Shown piece after piece: positions 1 to 11,940 of a stretch of DNA of 64,000 bases. The notes beneath the pieces are model-generated. The model was not told the DNA's origin, searched no databases, and worked only from the letters and a program-made list of their open reading frames with translations. The stretch is taken from positions 1 through 64,000 of the forward strand of contig NZ_JROO01000001.1 in the NCBI RefSeq assembly GCF_000826685.1, read 5' to 3'. Origin of the DNA: Streptomonospora alba (GTDB lineage Bacteria > Actinomycetota > Actinomycetes > Streptosporangiales > Streptosporangiaceae). Within the stretch, counting starts at the first letter, position 1. Each line of letters starts with the position of its first letter. Position numbers and translations under genes: made by a program.

Positions 1-65
1 CTCCCGCCACCACCCCACCGGTGGCGCTCCGCGCCGCGTATCCCGCCGAGCGGAATTCCCGATCC

Positions 66-1640
66 TCAGGCCGACTCGGTCGGCAGCCACCCGCCTGCGC
101 GCAGGGCGTCGAGTGCCTCGGCGACCGACTCCCCGATGGTGCGGCCCTCGGTGTCGAGCACCAGCTCGGCGTCCTCGGGTTCTTCGTAGGGGTCGGAGAT
201 CCCGGTGAACTCGGGGATCTCGCCCGCCCGGGCCTTGGCGTAGAGGCCCTTGCGGTCGCGCGCCTCGCACACTTCCAGCGGGGTGGCCACATGCACCAGG
301 AAGAAGTCGCCCACCTCCTCCACCATCGCCCGCACCTCGGCACGCGTGGCGGCGTAAGGCGCGATGGGCGCACAGACGGCGACGCCGCCGTGGCGGGCGA
401 TCTCGGCCGCCACGTAGCCGATCCGCCGCACGTTGAGGTCGCGATCGGCGCGCGAGAAGGTCAGTCCCGCCGAGAGCATGCGGCGTACGACGTCGCCGTC
501 GAGCAGGGTCAGTGTTCGGCCCGACTTGCGGATGCCCTCGGCCACCCCGCGGGCGATCGTGGACTTGCCCGAGCCCGAGAGCCCGGTGAAGAACACGGTG
601 AGCCCGCGCTCGGTGCGCGGTGGGCGGATGCGCGCCAGCTCAGCGGCCACCCGGGCGGGGGTGAACCATGCGGGAAGGCCGCGGCCCAGCGCCAGCATCT
701 CCTCGACCTCCGCCTCGTCCGGCAGTTCCGCGGCGGCCTCGGGCGCCACCTCGCCGGCCGGGCGCCACTGGGCTTGCGCCGTGTCGTAGGCCCACTCCGG
801 CGCGCGCACCACCGCCACCGGCGCGTCGTCGGCCGCGGGAACAGCGGGGCCGGAGCCGTCGAGAGCCAGCAGGCGCGTGGCGCCGAAGGCGGCTGCGACG
901 TGGGCACGCAGCAGCTCTCGGCGCTCGGCGGAGAGCGTGGCCGCGCCCTCGGCGGATGCGCGGGGCAGCGTCGCCACGACGAAGCGGGCGGGAGCGGGCA
1001 GCAGCGGTTCGGCGGCCAGCACGACCGGCGCCATGCCCGCGCTCTCCAGCGGGGCGTCGATGATCACCAGAACCTCCGCGCGGTCGTCACCGCCCAGCTC
1101 CTCGGCGGCGGCGCGGATCTGGTGCAGTTCGCGGTGGTGCAGCGGGCGGTCGGTGACCACGGCCAGCACCGGAACCCCGCCGTCCCCGGCGAGTTCACGC
1201 TGGCCGCGGACCTGCTCGGGTGAATCGCGCAGATGGCGCAGGGCACCGTAGACGGGCGGCTGGGCGAAGCGCACCTCGCCGGCCAGCCGGTGGCCGGGCG
1301 CGTCGTCGCCGTCGCCCTGCCCTTCCACACCCTCGGCGCCGGACCACCAGCGCTGGCCGACTCGCAACTCCGCCAACGGGGCGCCCTCGGGGTCGGTCAG
1401 TGTCAGGCGTTCGGCGTCGGCGAGCTCGTCGGGCACCGGCAGGGTGACCGGTACCGGCCATGCCCCCCCGTCGGGCATGCGGCCGTCCTTGGCCACCGAG
1501 GCGACCTCCTCACGGGTCATGAACCCGGTCAGCGGGTAAGCTCCGTTGAGGATCAGCTCCAGGTGGGCCAGGCTCACCGGATCGGGCGTGAACACCTGTG
1601 CCGCCGCCTCGTCCTCGTTGCGGTCACTGCTGTCGCTCAA
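66..1640 (-). CDS. cysC: Adenylyl-sulfate (APS) kinase with degenerate N-terminal ATP-sulfurylase-like domain
   Basis: About 524 residues. The C-terminal 170 residues are an APS kinase, which phosphorylates APS to PAPS, the sulfate donor for sulfotransferases. Its P-loop reads FTGLSGSGKST near residue 348, followed by the LDGDVVRRMLS and DRDLNVRRIGYVA blocks typical of CysC. The N-terminal part resembles the PUA-like domain of ATP sulfurylase (VFTPDPVSLAHLELILNGAY), but where the catalytic RNPxHRxHE signature is expected I see only RPLHHREL, so sulfurylase activity is doubtful and the CysDN pair at 18.8-21.1 kb probably supplies it. The chosen start is TTG at 1640, because AGGGAGG lies about 5 bases upstream and homology begins soon after. 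The open frame extends to 1808 only by reading through a tandem repeat. Confidence 0.88.
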   Translation of the reverse strand: MSDSSDRNEDEAAAQVFTPDPVSLAHLELILNGAYPLTGFMTREEVASVAKDGRMPDGGAWPVPVTLPVPDELADAERLTLTDPEGAPLAELRVGQRWWSGAEGVEGQGDGDDAPGHRLAGEVRFAQPPVYGALRHLRDSPEQVRGQRELAGDGGVPVLAVVTDRPLHHRELHQIRAAAEELGGDDRAEVLVIIDAPLESAGMAPVVLAAEPLLPAPARFVVATLPRASAEGAATLSAERRELLRAHVAAAFGATRLLALDGSGPAVPAADDAPVAVVRAPEWAYDTAQAQWRPAGEVAPEAAAELPDEAEVEEMLALGRGLPAWFTPARVAAELARIRPPRTERGLTVFFTGLSGSGKSTIARGVAEGIRKSGRTLTLLDGDVVRRMLSAGLTFSRADRDLNVRRIGYVAAEIARHGGVAVCAPIAPYAATRAEVRAMVEEVGDFFLVHVATPLEVCEARDRKGLYAKARAGEIPEFTGISDPYEEPEDAELVLDTEGRTIGESVAEALDALRAGGWLPTESA

Positions 1641-2371
1641 CCCGGCCTCCCTGATCGTCTCCGCATCCGCTTCTGCGCAACAGCGTATTCGGGTGATCAG
1701 GCGGCGGCACTCCCGCCCGTCACCCACCACCACCCACTCGAAGCGCTCCGCACCACCCACCACCCCAAACGTCACCCACCACCACCCACACCAAGCGCTC
1801 CGCACCACCCACCACCCCGAACGTCACCCACCACATCGGCGTCGCCCACCGCAGCCGGAGACGTCACGCGCATGGAACACCCCGGGCCGGTCAGGCGTTA
1901 CCACTGGTGACCACTGCATTTTCCATCCATGTCGTCCCGGTGTGACCCGTCTGCGTCGCACCAGGGCATCGGGCCGGTTCCGGTCGCGGCGTCTCTCGAC
2001 GCCCGGCGCTTCCGGGCCTGAGGACATGTGCGCCTCGCGGCCGTCGGCCCGGCGCACCCGATCCCGACTCCGATCGCTCCGCCGCCCCACCTGGGCGGCG
2101 CACGCCTACTGCGGCCCCGCGCGGGCGAGAAGGAGGGACATGACCTGGGACACATCCTGGATACGCCACTCCGTGCACCCGCGACAGCCGGGCGGCGTAG
2201 GCTTGCGTGCGGGGAGCCCGTCGCCCCTCCGAGGGCCGGGCACCGATCCGCCACGGCGTGCATCCGGTGCACCGCACCCGGCAGCCGCACGTACCGGGCA
2301 CCCGCTCTCCCGATCGCGCGCCGCGGAGCGCAGCACGGCCGAATCCCTGTCACAGTCTTCTCTCTGGTGAT
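1641..2371. other. Intergenic region between divergent cysC and mfd
   Basis: About 730 bases without a convincing gene. The cysC-proximal part carries a 52-base tandem repeat (1719-1834). Open frames across the rest are compositional shadows with no start-site or family support. Promoters for both divergent neighbours must lie here, but I cannot place them with confidence. Confidence 0.5.
1719..1834. repeat. 52-bp direct tandem repeat, 2.2 copies
   Basis: Unit 1 is 1719-1770, unit 2 is 1771-1822, and the first dozen bases of a third copy follow at 1823-1834. Each unit begins GTCACCCACCACCACCCAC, has AAGCGCTCCGCACCACCCAC in the middle and ends in CACCCC(A/G)AAC. The two full units differ at only a few positions. 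The repeat sits just upstream of the cysC start and is strongly strand-biased (C/A on the plus strand, G/T on the minus strand). Confidence 0.9.
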
Positions 2372-6043
<3,672 letters not shown>

Positions 6044-6608
6044 CGAGTGGTGGCTGACGTCCCTGCGGGGACGGCGGGCGACAGCGACGACGGCGGGCGG
6101 CCGGGGGCGGCCGCTCATCGGTCCTGCTCGCGGTTGGTCACGCGCCCGGCGTGGCGGCGGCGACCCGGTCTCGGCTCTACGCATCAGCGTTGATCTTGTA
6201 CCTACGGTCATTGTGAGCGATCACATGTGACCGTAGGTACAAGATCAACGGGGGAAAGCGGTCGTCGCCGTGATCTCGCGTCGGCGCAGGTGGGCCCGGT
6301 TGGCGCGCGAGGAGTAGGCCGTGCCCCCGCCAGGGCGGCCCGCCATCCGCCGACCGCACCGACACCGGCCTTCCGCCGCCCTCGCCGCCCCGTGGGATAC
6401 CTCGCCTGACGCCGACCGAACCGATCAACGCCGACCCGGACGACCGCCCTCGCCGCCCCTTCGCGCGCCCACCACCCCACCGGCTTCCGACCGACACGCT
6501 CCAACGGCCCGATCTTGCGTGTGGATCACCTGTGCGTGACCGTAAAACAACTACTCTTAGTGTTTGTTGCAGTACCGAAAGTGGTATCCGGGGAAAGGAT
6601 CAGCCGGT
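6044..6608. other. Intergenic region with inverted repeat and probable promoter of the polysaccharide operon
   Basis: About 565 bases. A long nested palindrome occupies 6189-6249. A segment at 6511-6544 repeats its key words in the same order (GATCTTG, GATCAC, TGACCGTA), like a degraded partial copy. The stretch from 6540 to 6600 is unusually A/T-rich for this genome and probably contains the promoter of the wzz operon. The open frames in 6200-6540 show no family resemblance. Confidence 0.5.
6189..6249. repeat. Long perfect inverted repeat (22-bp arms) with nested palindromes
   Basis: Arms at 6189-6210 and 6228-6249 are perfect reverse complements (outer end GTTGATCTTGTACC, inner end TACGGTCA). 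The 17-base centre contains a second symmetric element, TGTGA-N4-TCACA (6212-6225), which itself overlaps TCACATGTGA (6221-6230). The structure lies 145 bases after the mfd stop and 360 bases before wzz. It could act as a terminator for mfd, though no T-tract follows, or as a multi-site operator. The arms contain ACCTACGG/CCGTAGGT, which resembles the TetR half-sites seen at 28.6 kb. Confidence 0.85.
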
Positions 6609-8273
6609 ATGGACACATCCGCCGGAGGAGACCTCACTGACGTGGCGGCCACTGTGCGCCGCCGGTGGCGGGTGGTGGCCGCGTGTGCCGCCGCCGGGCT
6701 GGTGCTGGCCGCGCTCGCGCTGCTGGTGGTACCGCCGACCTACACCTCCACGACGGCGGTCCACGTGCGCCCCACCGGCGTCCCCGAGATCACCGGCGAG
6801 CAGTCCGGGCGGACCGTCGGAGACGTCAATCTCGACACCGAGGCGCAGATCGTGCGGTCGGCCGAGGTCTCGGCGGCGGCCGCGGAGCGGCTCGGTTCCG
6901 GCGCCGACCCCGCCGAACTGCGGCGCAGGGTCGAGGTCACCGTGCCACCCAACAGCAGCGTGCTGCAGATCTCCTACCCGGGTTCCGACCGGCGGTCGGC
7001 CCGCCGGGCCTCGGCCGCGTTCGCCGACGCCTACCTCGAGTACCGGGAGGACCAGATCGACCGGCAGGTCGGCGACATCCTCTCCTCCCTGCGGGACGAG
7101 GTCGACGCCCGCTACACCGAGCTGGACCGGATCCCCGACGAGGACGGCGACGGTGCGCTCCGGCAAGGGCGCATCGCCGCTGTGCAGGACGAGATCGCCG
7201 AACTGAACAAGGAGATCCACCCGCTCACCGCCTTGCGGTCCTCGGTCGTGCCCGCACGGATCATCACCCCGGCCACCACGCCGGAGGAGGCGACCTCGCC
7301 CGTACCCGTGCTGTGGCTGGCCGCCGGAGGCGTGCTGGGTCTGGCCGCCGGGCTCACGGCGGCCTTCGGCGCGGACCGGCGCGACCGCCGTCTGCACACC
7401 GTGCGCGACGCCGAGCGCGCCGCCGGCGTTCCGGTGCTGCTGCGCACGCAGCGCTCGGAGAGCGCCGACGGCGCCGAGCCGGCGCGGGAGGCGCAGCAGG
7501 CCAACCGGGCCGCGCTGAGTCTGGTGTCCGGTATCGGGGACCTCGGCGCCCAGCGCCGTTCCGGTGCCGTCGTACTCGTACCGGGCGTCTCCCGCGGCGG
7601 GGCGTCCGCAACCGCGGCCACTGTGCTCGCCGCCGCCCTGGCTCGCGTGGGCGCCGACGTGCTGCTGGTCCGCGCCGACCCGGCCTCCGCCGGCGCGGCC
7701 GACGGTGCCGGGCTGGCCGACGCGCTGCTCGGCGGAGCCGATCCCGCCGAGCTGGAGCGGCGCACCGCCTCCGCGCCCGGGCTGCGCATCCTCGACTACG
7801 GCGGCGCCGACGCCGCGGACATGTTGCAGCGCCCGGCCATGTCCGGGCTGCTCGACCGGCTGCGCACACAGGCCGACTACGTCGTCGTCGCGACGGCACC
7901 CACCGGCGAGCGCGCCGACGCCTGCGCGCTGGCCCGCGGTGCCGATGCCGTCGTTCCCGTGATCGAGCTGGGTGCGACCCGCATCGAGGACCTGGCCTCG
8001 GCGCTGGCCGCCTTCGCCGCCGTGGACGCCACCGTTCCCGGAACGGTCGCCGCCCCCGCCGGGGTCCGCAAGCGGCTCCTGCTCCGCGGGCGGAGCGAGC
8101 GGGCGGAGCGTGCGGCCTCCCGGCACCGCGAGGAGGCCGCGGAACCGGATTCCATTGCGTCCGCAGAGCCGGAGGCGGCCGAAGAGGAGGCAGCCGCGCA
8201 GTCCCCGCAGGAGCAGACCGGGGTCGGCGGCGCCGACGCCCATGACGGCACCGACCTCGCACTGAAGCGCTGA
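6609..8273 (+). CDS. Wzz-type polysaccharide chain-length protein fused to a degenerate BY-kinase domain
   Basis: About 554 residues and the first gene of the rightward polysaccharide operon. Membrane helices at about 22-42 and 232-253 flank an extracytoplasmic domain (PPTYTSTTAVHVRP at its start), the layout of Wzz/CapA polysaccharide co-polymerases. The C-terminal cytoplasmic part has the fold landmarks of a bacterial tyrosine kinase (VLVPGVSRGGASATAATVLA; DVLLVRADP; DYVVVATAP), but the Walker A lysine is replaced (GGAS where GKS/T is expected), Walker A-prime and B are weakened and there is no C-terminal tyrosine cluster. It is therefore probably a structural rather than catalytic module. 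The start is the ATG at 6609 after GGGGAAAGGA. The acidic tail is low-complexity. The stop overlaps the next start by one base. Confidence 0.8.
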   Translation: MDTSAGGDLTDVAATVRRRWRVVAACAAAGLVLAALALLVVPPTYTSTTAVHVRPTGVPEITGEQSGRTVGDVNLDTEAQIVRSAEVSAAAAERLGSGADPAELRRRVEVTVPPNSSVLQISYPGSDRRSARRASAAFADAYLEYREDQIDRQVGDILSSLRDEVDARYTELDRIPDEDGDGALRQGRIAAVQDEIAELNKEIHPLTALRSSVVPARIITPATTPEEATSPVPVLWLAAGGVLGLAAGLTAAFGADRRDRRLHTVRDAERAAGVPVLLRTQRSESADGAEPAREAQQANRAALSLVSGIGDLGAQRRSGAVVLVPGVSRGGASATAATVLAAALARVGADVLLVRADPASAGAADGAGLADALLGGADPAELERRTASAPGLRILDYGGADAADMLQRPAMSGLLDRLRTQADYVVVATAPTGERADACALARGADAVVPVIELGATRIEDLASALAAFAAVDATVPGTVAAPAGVRKRLLLRGRSERAERAASRHREEAAEPDSIASAEPEAAEEEAAAQSPQEQTGVGGADAHDGTDLALKR

Positions 8274-9778
8274 TGCCGACGTCCGAGGCCCCTTCCCCCG
8301 GCCCCGGCGGCAGACGCCCGCCGACCGGCGGCGCGGGGACCGCCACCGCGGGTTCCGCACCGGCACCGCTCGTTCGGGGCGGTCCCGTACCCGCGCCGCT
8401 GCTCCACCGCCTGTTCTCCCCCGGCTGGCCGGTGCTGTGGCTGCTGGCCGGATACCCGCTGTGGTGGGCGCTGGGGCTGGGCCGGTTCGCGTTCGTCGTG
8501 TTCGCCGTGCCGATGGCCGTCGGGCTCGTGCGGCGCCACAGGTCCGGCGGTCTCCGGCTGCCGCCGGGGTTCGGTCTGTGGGCCCTGTTCCTGCTGTGGT
8601 GCACGGCCGGTCTCACCCTCATCGGCGCCACGCTTCCGGGCACCCTGCCCGGAAGCGGCGGTCCGGTCGGGGCGCTGGCGCGGCTGGCCGGGTACCTCGC
8701 GCTGACCGTCCTGCTGCTCTACATCGGCAACCTGAGCCGCCGAGAGCTGAGTGACCTGGCCGTGGCGCGCGCGCTGGGGTGGCTGTGCCTGGCGACCGTC
8801 GCCGGCGGATGGCTGGGGCTGGCGGCACCGCGCTTCGAGTTCACCTCGCCGGTGGAGCTGCTGCTTCCCGCCGGACTGGCCGCCGATCCTTACGTCCAAG
8901 ACCTCATCCATCCCGCCGCCGCCCAGGTCATGGAGGTGCTGGGCTACGACTCCGCGCGCCCCAAGGCGCCGTGGGAGTACACCAACACCTGGGGCAACAT
9001 GCTCTCGCTGCTGCTGGTGTGGCTGGTGGCGGGCTGGATGCCGACGCGGGAACCGGCCGGAGCGGCGACGGGCGCGGCGCGGCGCTCCCGCGCCGACGTG
9101 GTGCGCGCCTGGATCGCGGGCGGGGCGATCGCGATGGCGGCCGCCCCCGTCGTCTACTCGCTGAACCGCGCGGTGTGGGCGGGACTGGTGCTGTCCCTCG
9201 GTTTCGTGCTGGTCCAGCTGCTGCGGCGGGGCCGCTCGGCCGCGGTCGCGGCGGTGAGCGCCGCCGCCTGCGCCGCGTTGCTGGCCGTGCTGCTGTCCCC
9301 GCTGACGGACGTGGTCCGCGAGCGACTCGACAACCCGCACAGCGACGGCGGCCGCGCCGCCACCAGCCTCGCCGCCGTGGAGGCCGCCAACGCCTCGCCG
9401 GTGCTCGGCTGGGGGACCACTCGGGACATGGCGGGCAGCTCGCAGTCGATCGCGATCGGCTCCTCGCCCGAATGCCCCGACTGCGGCAACCACACCATCG
9501 GCAACAACGGGCAGTTCTGGCTGCTCCTGGTGGCCAACGGGTGGGTCGGCACCGCGCTGTTCCTCGCCTTCTTCGCCCAGGCGCTGTGGCGCTACCGGCA
9601 CGAGACGTCGGTACCGGGCTCGGCGGCGCTGCTGTCGATCCTGCTGCTGTTCTGGTACATGTTCTTCTACGTCGCGCTCGCGGCGCCCCTGGCCGTCACG
9701 ATGATCGCCGTCGCCCTGCTGTGGCGGCGCGCGGCCGAGGCCCGCGGCGCCGGAGCCGTGCCGGGGGGTACGGGGTGA
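8273..9778 (+). CDS. O-antigen ligase / Wzy-like polysaccharide polymerase, membrane protein
   Basis: About 501 residues with roughly ten hydrophobic segments and a long loop (LGWGTTRDMAGSSQSIAIG...CPDCGNHTIGNNGQFWLLLVANGWVG) that matches the periplasmic signature of O-antigen ligase/polymerase proteins. It would polymerise lipid-linked repeat units at the outer face of the membrane. The ATG at 8273 uses the last base of the wzz stop (TGATG), so it is translationally coupled to wzz. A Gly/Pro-rich N-terminal 35 residues precede the first helix. A ligase attaching polymer to a cell-wall acceptor is an alternative role that sequence alone cannot exclude. Confidence 0.78.
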   Translation: MPTSEAPSPGPGGRRPPTGGAGTATAGSAPAPLVRGGPVPAPLLHRLFSPGWPVLWLLAGYPLWWALGLGRFAFVVFAVPMAVGLVRRHRSGGLRLPPGFGLWALFLLWCTAGLTLIGATLPGTLPGSGGPVGALARLAGYLALTVLLLYIGNLSRRELSDLAVARALGWLCLATVAGGWLGLAAPRFEFTSPVELLLPAGLAADPYVQDLIHPAAAQVMEVLGYDSARPKAPWEYTNTWGNMLSLLLVWLVAGWMPTREPAGAATGAARRSRADVVRAWIAGGAIAMAAAPVVYSLNRAVWAGLVLSLGFVLVQLLRRGRSAAVAAVSAAACAALLAVLLSPLTDVVRERLDNPHSDGGRAATSLAAVEAANASPVLGWGTTRDMAGSSQSIAIGSSPECPDCGNHTIGNNGQFWLLLVANGWVGTALFLAFFAQALWRYRHETSVPGSAALLSILLLFWYMFFYVALAAPLAVTMIAVALLWRRAAEARGAGAVPGGTG

Positions 9779-11004
9779 ACGGCGAGACGACTTATCTGAC
9801 CGGCCTGGCCGAGGTGCTGTGGCCCTGCGGCGGCCTGCTGGGGCGCGGCGAGCCGGGGACGGTCCCCGGCGGGTCGGCGAAGGACGGCGGCACCCGCGCG
9901 TACCTGCCGGTGCCCTCGGCTCACGATCCGCGGGTGATTCTGCCGGTGGCCGACCGCTACGCCGCGGCCCGCGCCGTGGCCGCCTTCGCCCAGCGCCACT
10001 CGGTGCGGGAGCGGCTGCGCGCGGCAGCGCTCACGACGGCCTTCGCCAGCGGGCTGGCGCCGCTCCTGCTGCGTGACCGGCTGCATGTCGGGCCCGGCCA
10101 CACCATCGAGCACGAACTGTCGGCGGCGCTGGACCGCCGCGTGGTCATCGCGGTCCACGTGGGCCCTCCGCGAGCCAACCGCAAACCCGTCCTGCTGCTG
10201 CTGACCCCCGCGGGACGCACCGTGGGTTACGCCAAGATCGGGGTCAACGAGCTGACCTCGCGCCTGGTGCGCGCCGAGACCCGCGCGCTGGAGCGGCTGG
10301 CGCAGGCGCGTCTGCCCGAGATCACCGTGCCGCGGCTGCTGCACGAGGGCGAGTGGAACGGCCGTCCGCTGCTGGTTCAGGACGCACTGCCGGTGGGCGC
10401 CCAGACCCACCTGCCCACGCCGCGCCAACTGCTGCGCTGCGTCGTGCAGATCAGCGCCGTGGAACCCGTTCGGGTGCAGCCGCTTTCACAGAGCCCCTAC
10501 CGCGCGGCGCTGGCCGAGCGGATCGCGGCGCTGGGCGAGCGCCCCGAGACCACACCGCTGCGCGCGTGCCTGGACCGGCTGCCCGACGCCCGCCTGCCGT
10601 TCGGCGCCTGGCACGGCGATCTGACCCGGTGGAACATCGCGGCCACTCCGCGGCGCGCGTTCGTGTGGGATTGGGAGCGGCTCGACTTCGGGGTGCCCGT
10701 CGGCTTCGACGCGTTGCACTACGAGCTCAACGAGTGCGTGCAGAACGGCGTGCACCCCGGTGTGCACCGCTGGCTGGACACCGGGGCGCGGCTGCTGCGC
10801 GATCCGCTTGTCGCCGCGGCGGGCCTCGCTCCGGGCGCGGCGGCGACGGTCATGGCCCTGTACCTGATCGACCTGGCCACGCGCTACCTGCACGACCGGC
10901 AGGCCGAGGCGGGCGCAAGCCTGGCCGCGGTGGACGACTGGCTGCTGCCTGCGCTGGCCGGCCTGCGGGACCGCGCCGCACGCGAGATCCACGACGCCGG
11001 ATAG
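9775..11004 (+). CDS. Phosphotransferase of the aminoglycoside/choline kinase (APH) fold
   Basis: About 409 residues. The kinase-like catalytic loop is clear (GAWHGDLTRWN, matching HxDxxxxN), followed by the metal-binding VWDWERLDFG. GTG at 9775 overlaps the polymerase stop (GTGA) and has a G-rich ribosome site. Its place inside a polysaccharide operon suggests that it phosphorylates a sugar, a lipid carrier or a polymer terminus rather than an antibiotic. The first 100 residues show no recognised domain. The substrate cannot be read from the sequence. Confidence 0.7.
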   Translation: MNGETTYLTGLAEVLWPCGGLLGRGEPGTVPGGSAKDGGTRAYLPVPSAHDPRVILPVADRYAAARAVAAFAQRHSVRERLRAAALTTAFASGLAPLLLRDRLHVGPGHTIEHELSAALDRRVVIAVHVGPPRANRKPVLLLLTPAGRTVGYAKIGVNELTSRLVRAETRALERLAQARLPEITVPRLLHEGEWNGRPLLVQDALPVGAQTHLPTPRQLLRCVVQISAVEPVRVQPLSQSPYRAALAERIAALGERPETTPLRACLDRLPDARLPFGAWHGDLTRWNIAATPRRAFVWDWERLDFGVPVGFDALHYELNECVQNGVHPGVHRWLDTGARLLRDPLVAAAGLAPGAAATVMALYLIDLATRYLHDRQAEAGASLAAVDDWLLPALAGLRDRAAREIHDAG

Positions 11005-11064
11005 AGCCGCCGCCCCTGACGCCGCCCCGAGCCGCGGCCGGGGAAGTCCCACGGAAGGTCCACG

Positions 11065-11940
11065 ATGCCCAACGCCAACGCCCGCCGGCTGCCTCTGCCC
11101 GAGCCGGTCAAGCATTCGGTGCGCTCGGTGCACTCCGCGCTCGGCCAGGCCACGCGCGGCGCCCGCACGCTGCCCACGTTCGTCGTGGCCGGCGCACAAC
11201 GGTGCGGCACGACGTCGCTGTTCCGGTCGCTGGCGCAGCACCCCCAGGTCGCGGGCCCACCTCTGCGCAAAGGGGTGCACTACTTCGACACCGGCTACCA
11301 CCGCGGGCTGGACTGGTACCGCGGGCACTTCCCCCTACGTGCTCTGGTGCGGCCCGGCAGCGGGCGCCCGCGCATCGAGGTGGGCGAGTCCAGCCCCTAC
11401 TACCTCTTCCACCCGCTGGCGGCCGAGCGGCTGGCCCGCGACCTGCCGGGCGTGAAGGTGGTGGTGATGCTGCGCGACCCGGTCGAGCGCGCCTACTCCG
11501 CCCACAGCCACGAGCTTGCGCGCGGCTTCGAGACCGAACCGTTCGAGCGCGCGCTGGAGCTGGAGCCCGAACGGCTGCGCGGCGAGGAGGAGCGGTTGCG
11601 CCGCGACCCGGCGGCCCACTCGCACTCCCACCAGCACCACGCCTACCTGGCGCGTGGCCGCTACGCCGAGCAGCTGCGGCGGCTGGAGTGGCATCTGGGG
11701 CGGCACCGCATGCACGTCGTCGAGAGCGAGGCCTTCTTCGCCGACCCCGAGCGCGTGTTCGCCGGCGTCGAGGACTTCCTGGGCATCGCCCACTGTGAAC
11801 GCATCCGGTTCAGCCGGCACAACGCGCGCCCCCGCCAGGGGATGCCCGAGCGGCTGCACGCCCGGCTGGCCGACCGTTTCGCCGATCCCGACCGCGACCT
11901 CGCCGCCTGGTGGGGGCGGACGCCGGTGTGGCGGGAGTGA
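11065..11940 (+). CDS. PAPS-dependent carbohydrate sulfotransferase
   Basis: About 291 residues. It transfers sulfate from PAPS to an acceptor, here probably a sugar of the polysaccharide. The 5'-phosphosulfate-binding loop FVVAGAQRCGTTSLFRSL (about residues 40-55) and the 3'-phosphate-binding segment VVMLRDPVERAYSAHSHE (about 132-149) resemble heparan-sulfate-type sulfotransferases. A histidine-rich stretch (HSHSHQHHAYLARGRYAEQL) matches the conserved SxYxxxL/xGxYxxxL region of that group. ATG at 11065 follows GGAAGG. The stop overlaps the flippase start (GTGA). No signal peptide or membrane segment is seen, so it should act in the cytoplasm before export. Confidence 0.87.
   Translation: MPNANARRLPLPEPVKHSVRSVHSALGQATRGARTLPTFVVAGAQRCGTTSLFRSLAQHPQVAGPPLRKGVHYFDTGYHRGLDWYRGHFPLRALVRPGSGRPRIEVGESSPYYLFHPLAAERLARDLPGVKVVVMLRDPVERAYSAHSHELARGFETEPFERALELEPERLRGEEERLRRDPAAHSHSHQHHAYLARGRYAEQLRRLEWHLGRHRMHVVESEAFFADPERVFAGVEDFLGIAHCERIRFSRHNARPRQGMPERLHARLADRFADPDRDLAAWWGRTPVWRE

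Noticed and set aside
1719-1834. Possible CRISPR array
   Set aside because: The units are directly abutting 52-bp repeats without spacers, only 2.2 copies, and no cas genes are present.
6189-6249. Terminal inverted repeats of an insertion sequence
   Set aside because: Only 17 bases separate the arms, no transposase remnant is present and no target duplication is visible.
11910-11936. Upstream GTG start for the flippase
   Set aside because: The GTGA overlap at 11937 matches the coupling style of the rest of the operon, and the extra residues are not part of the exporter domain.
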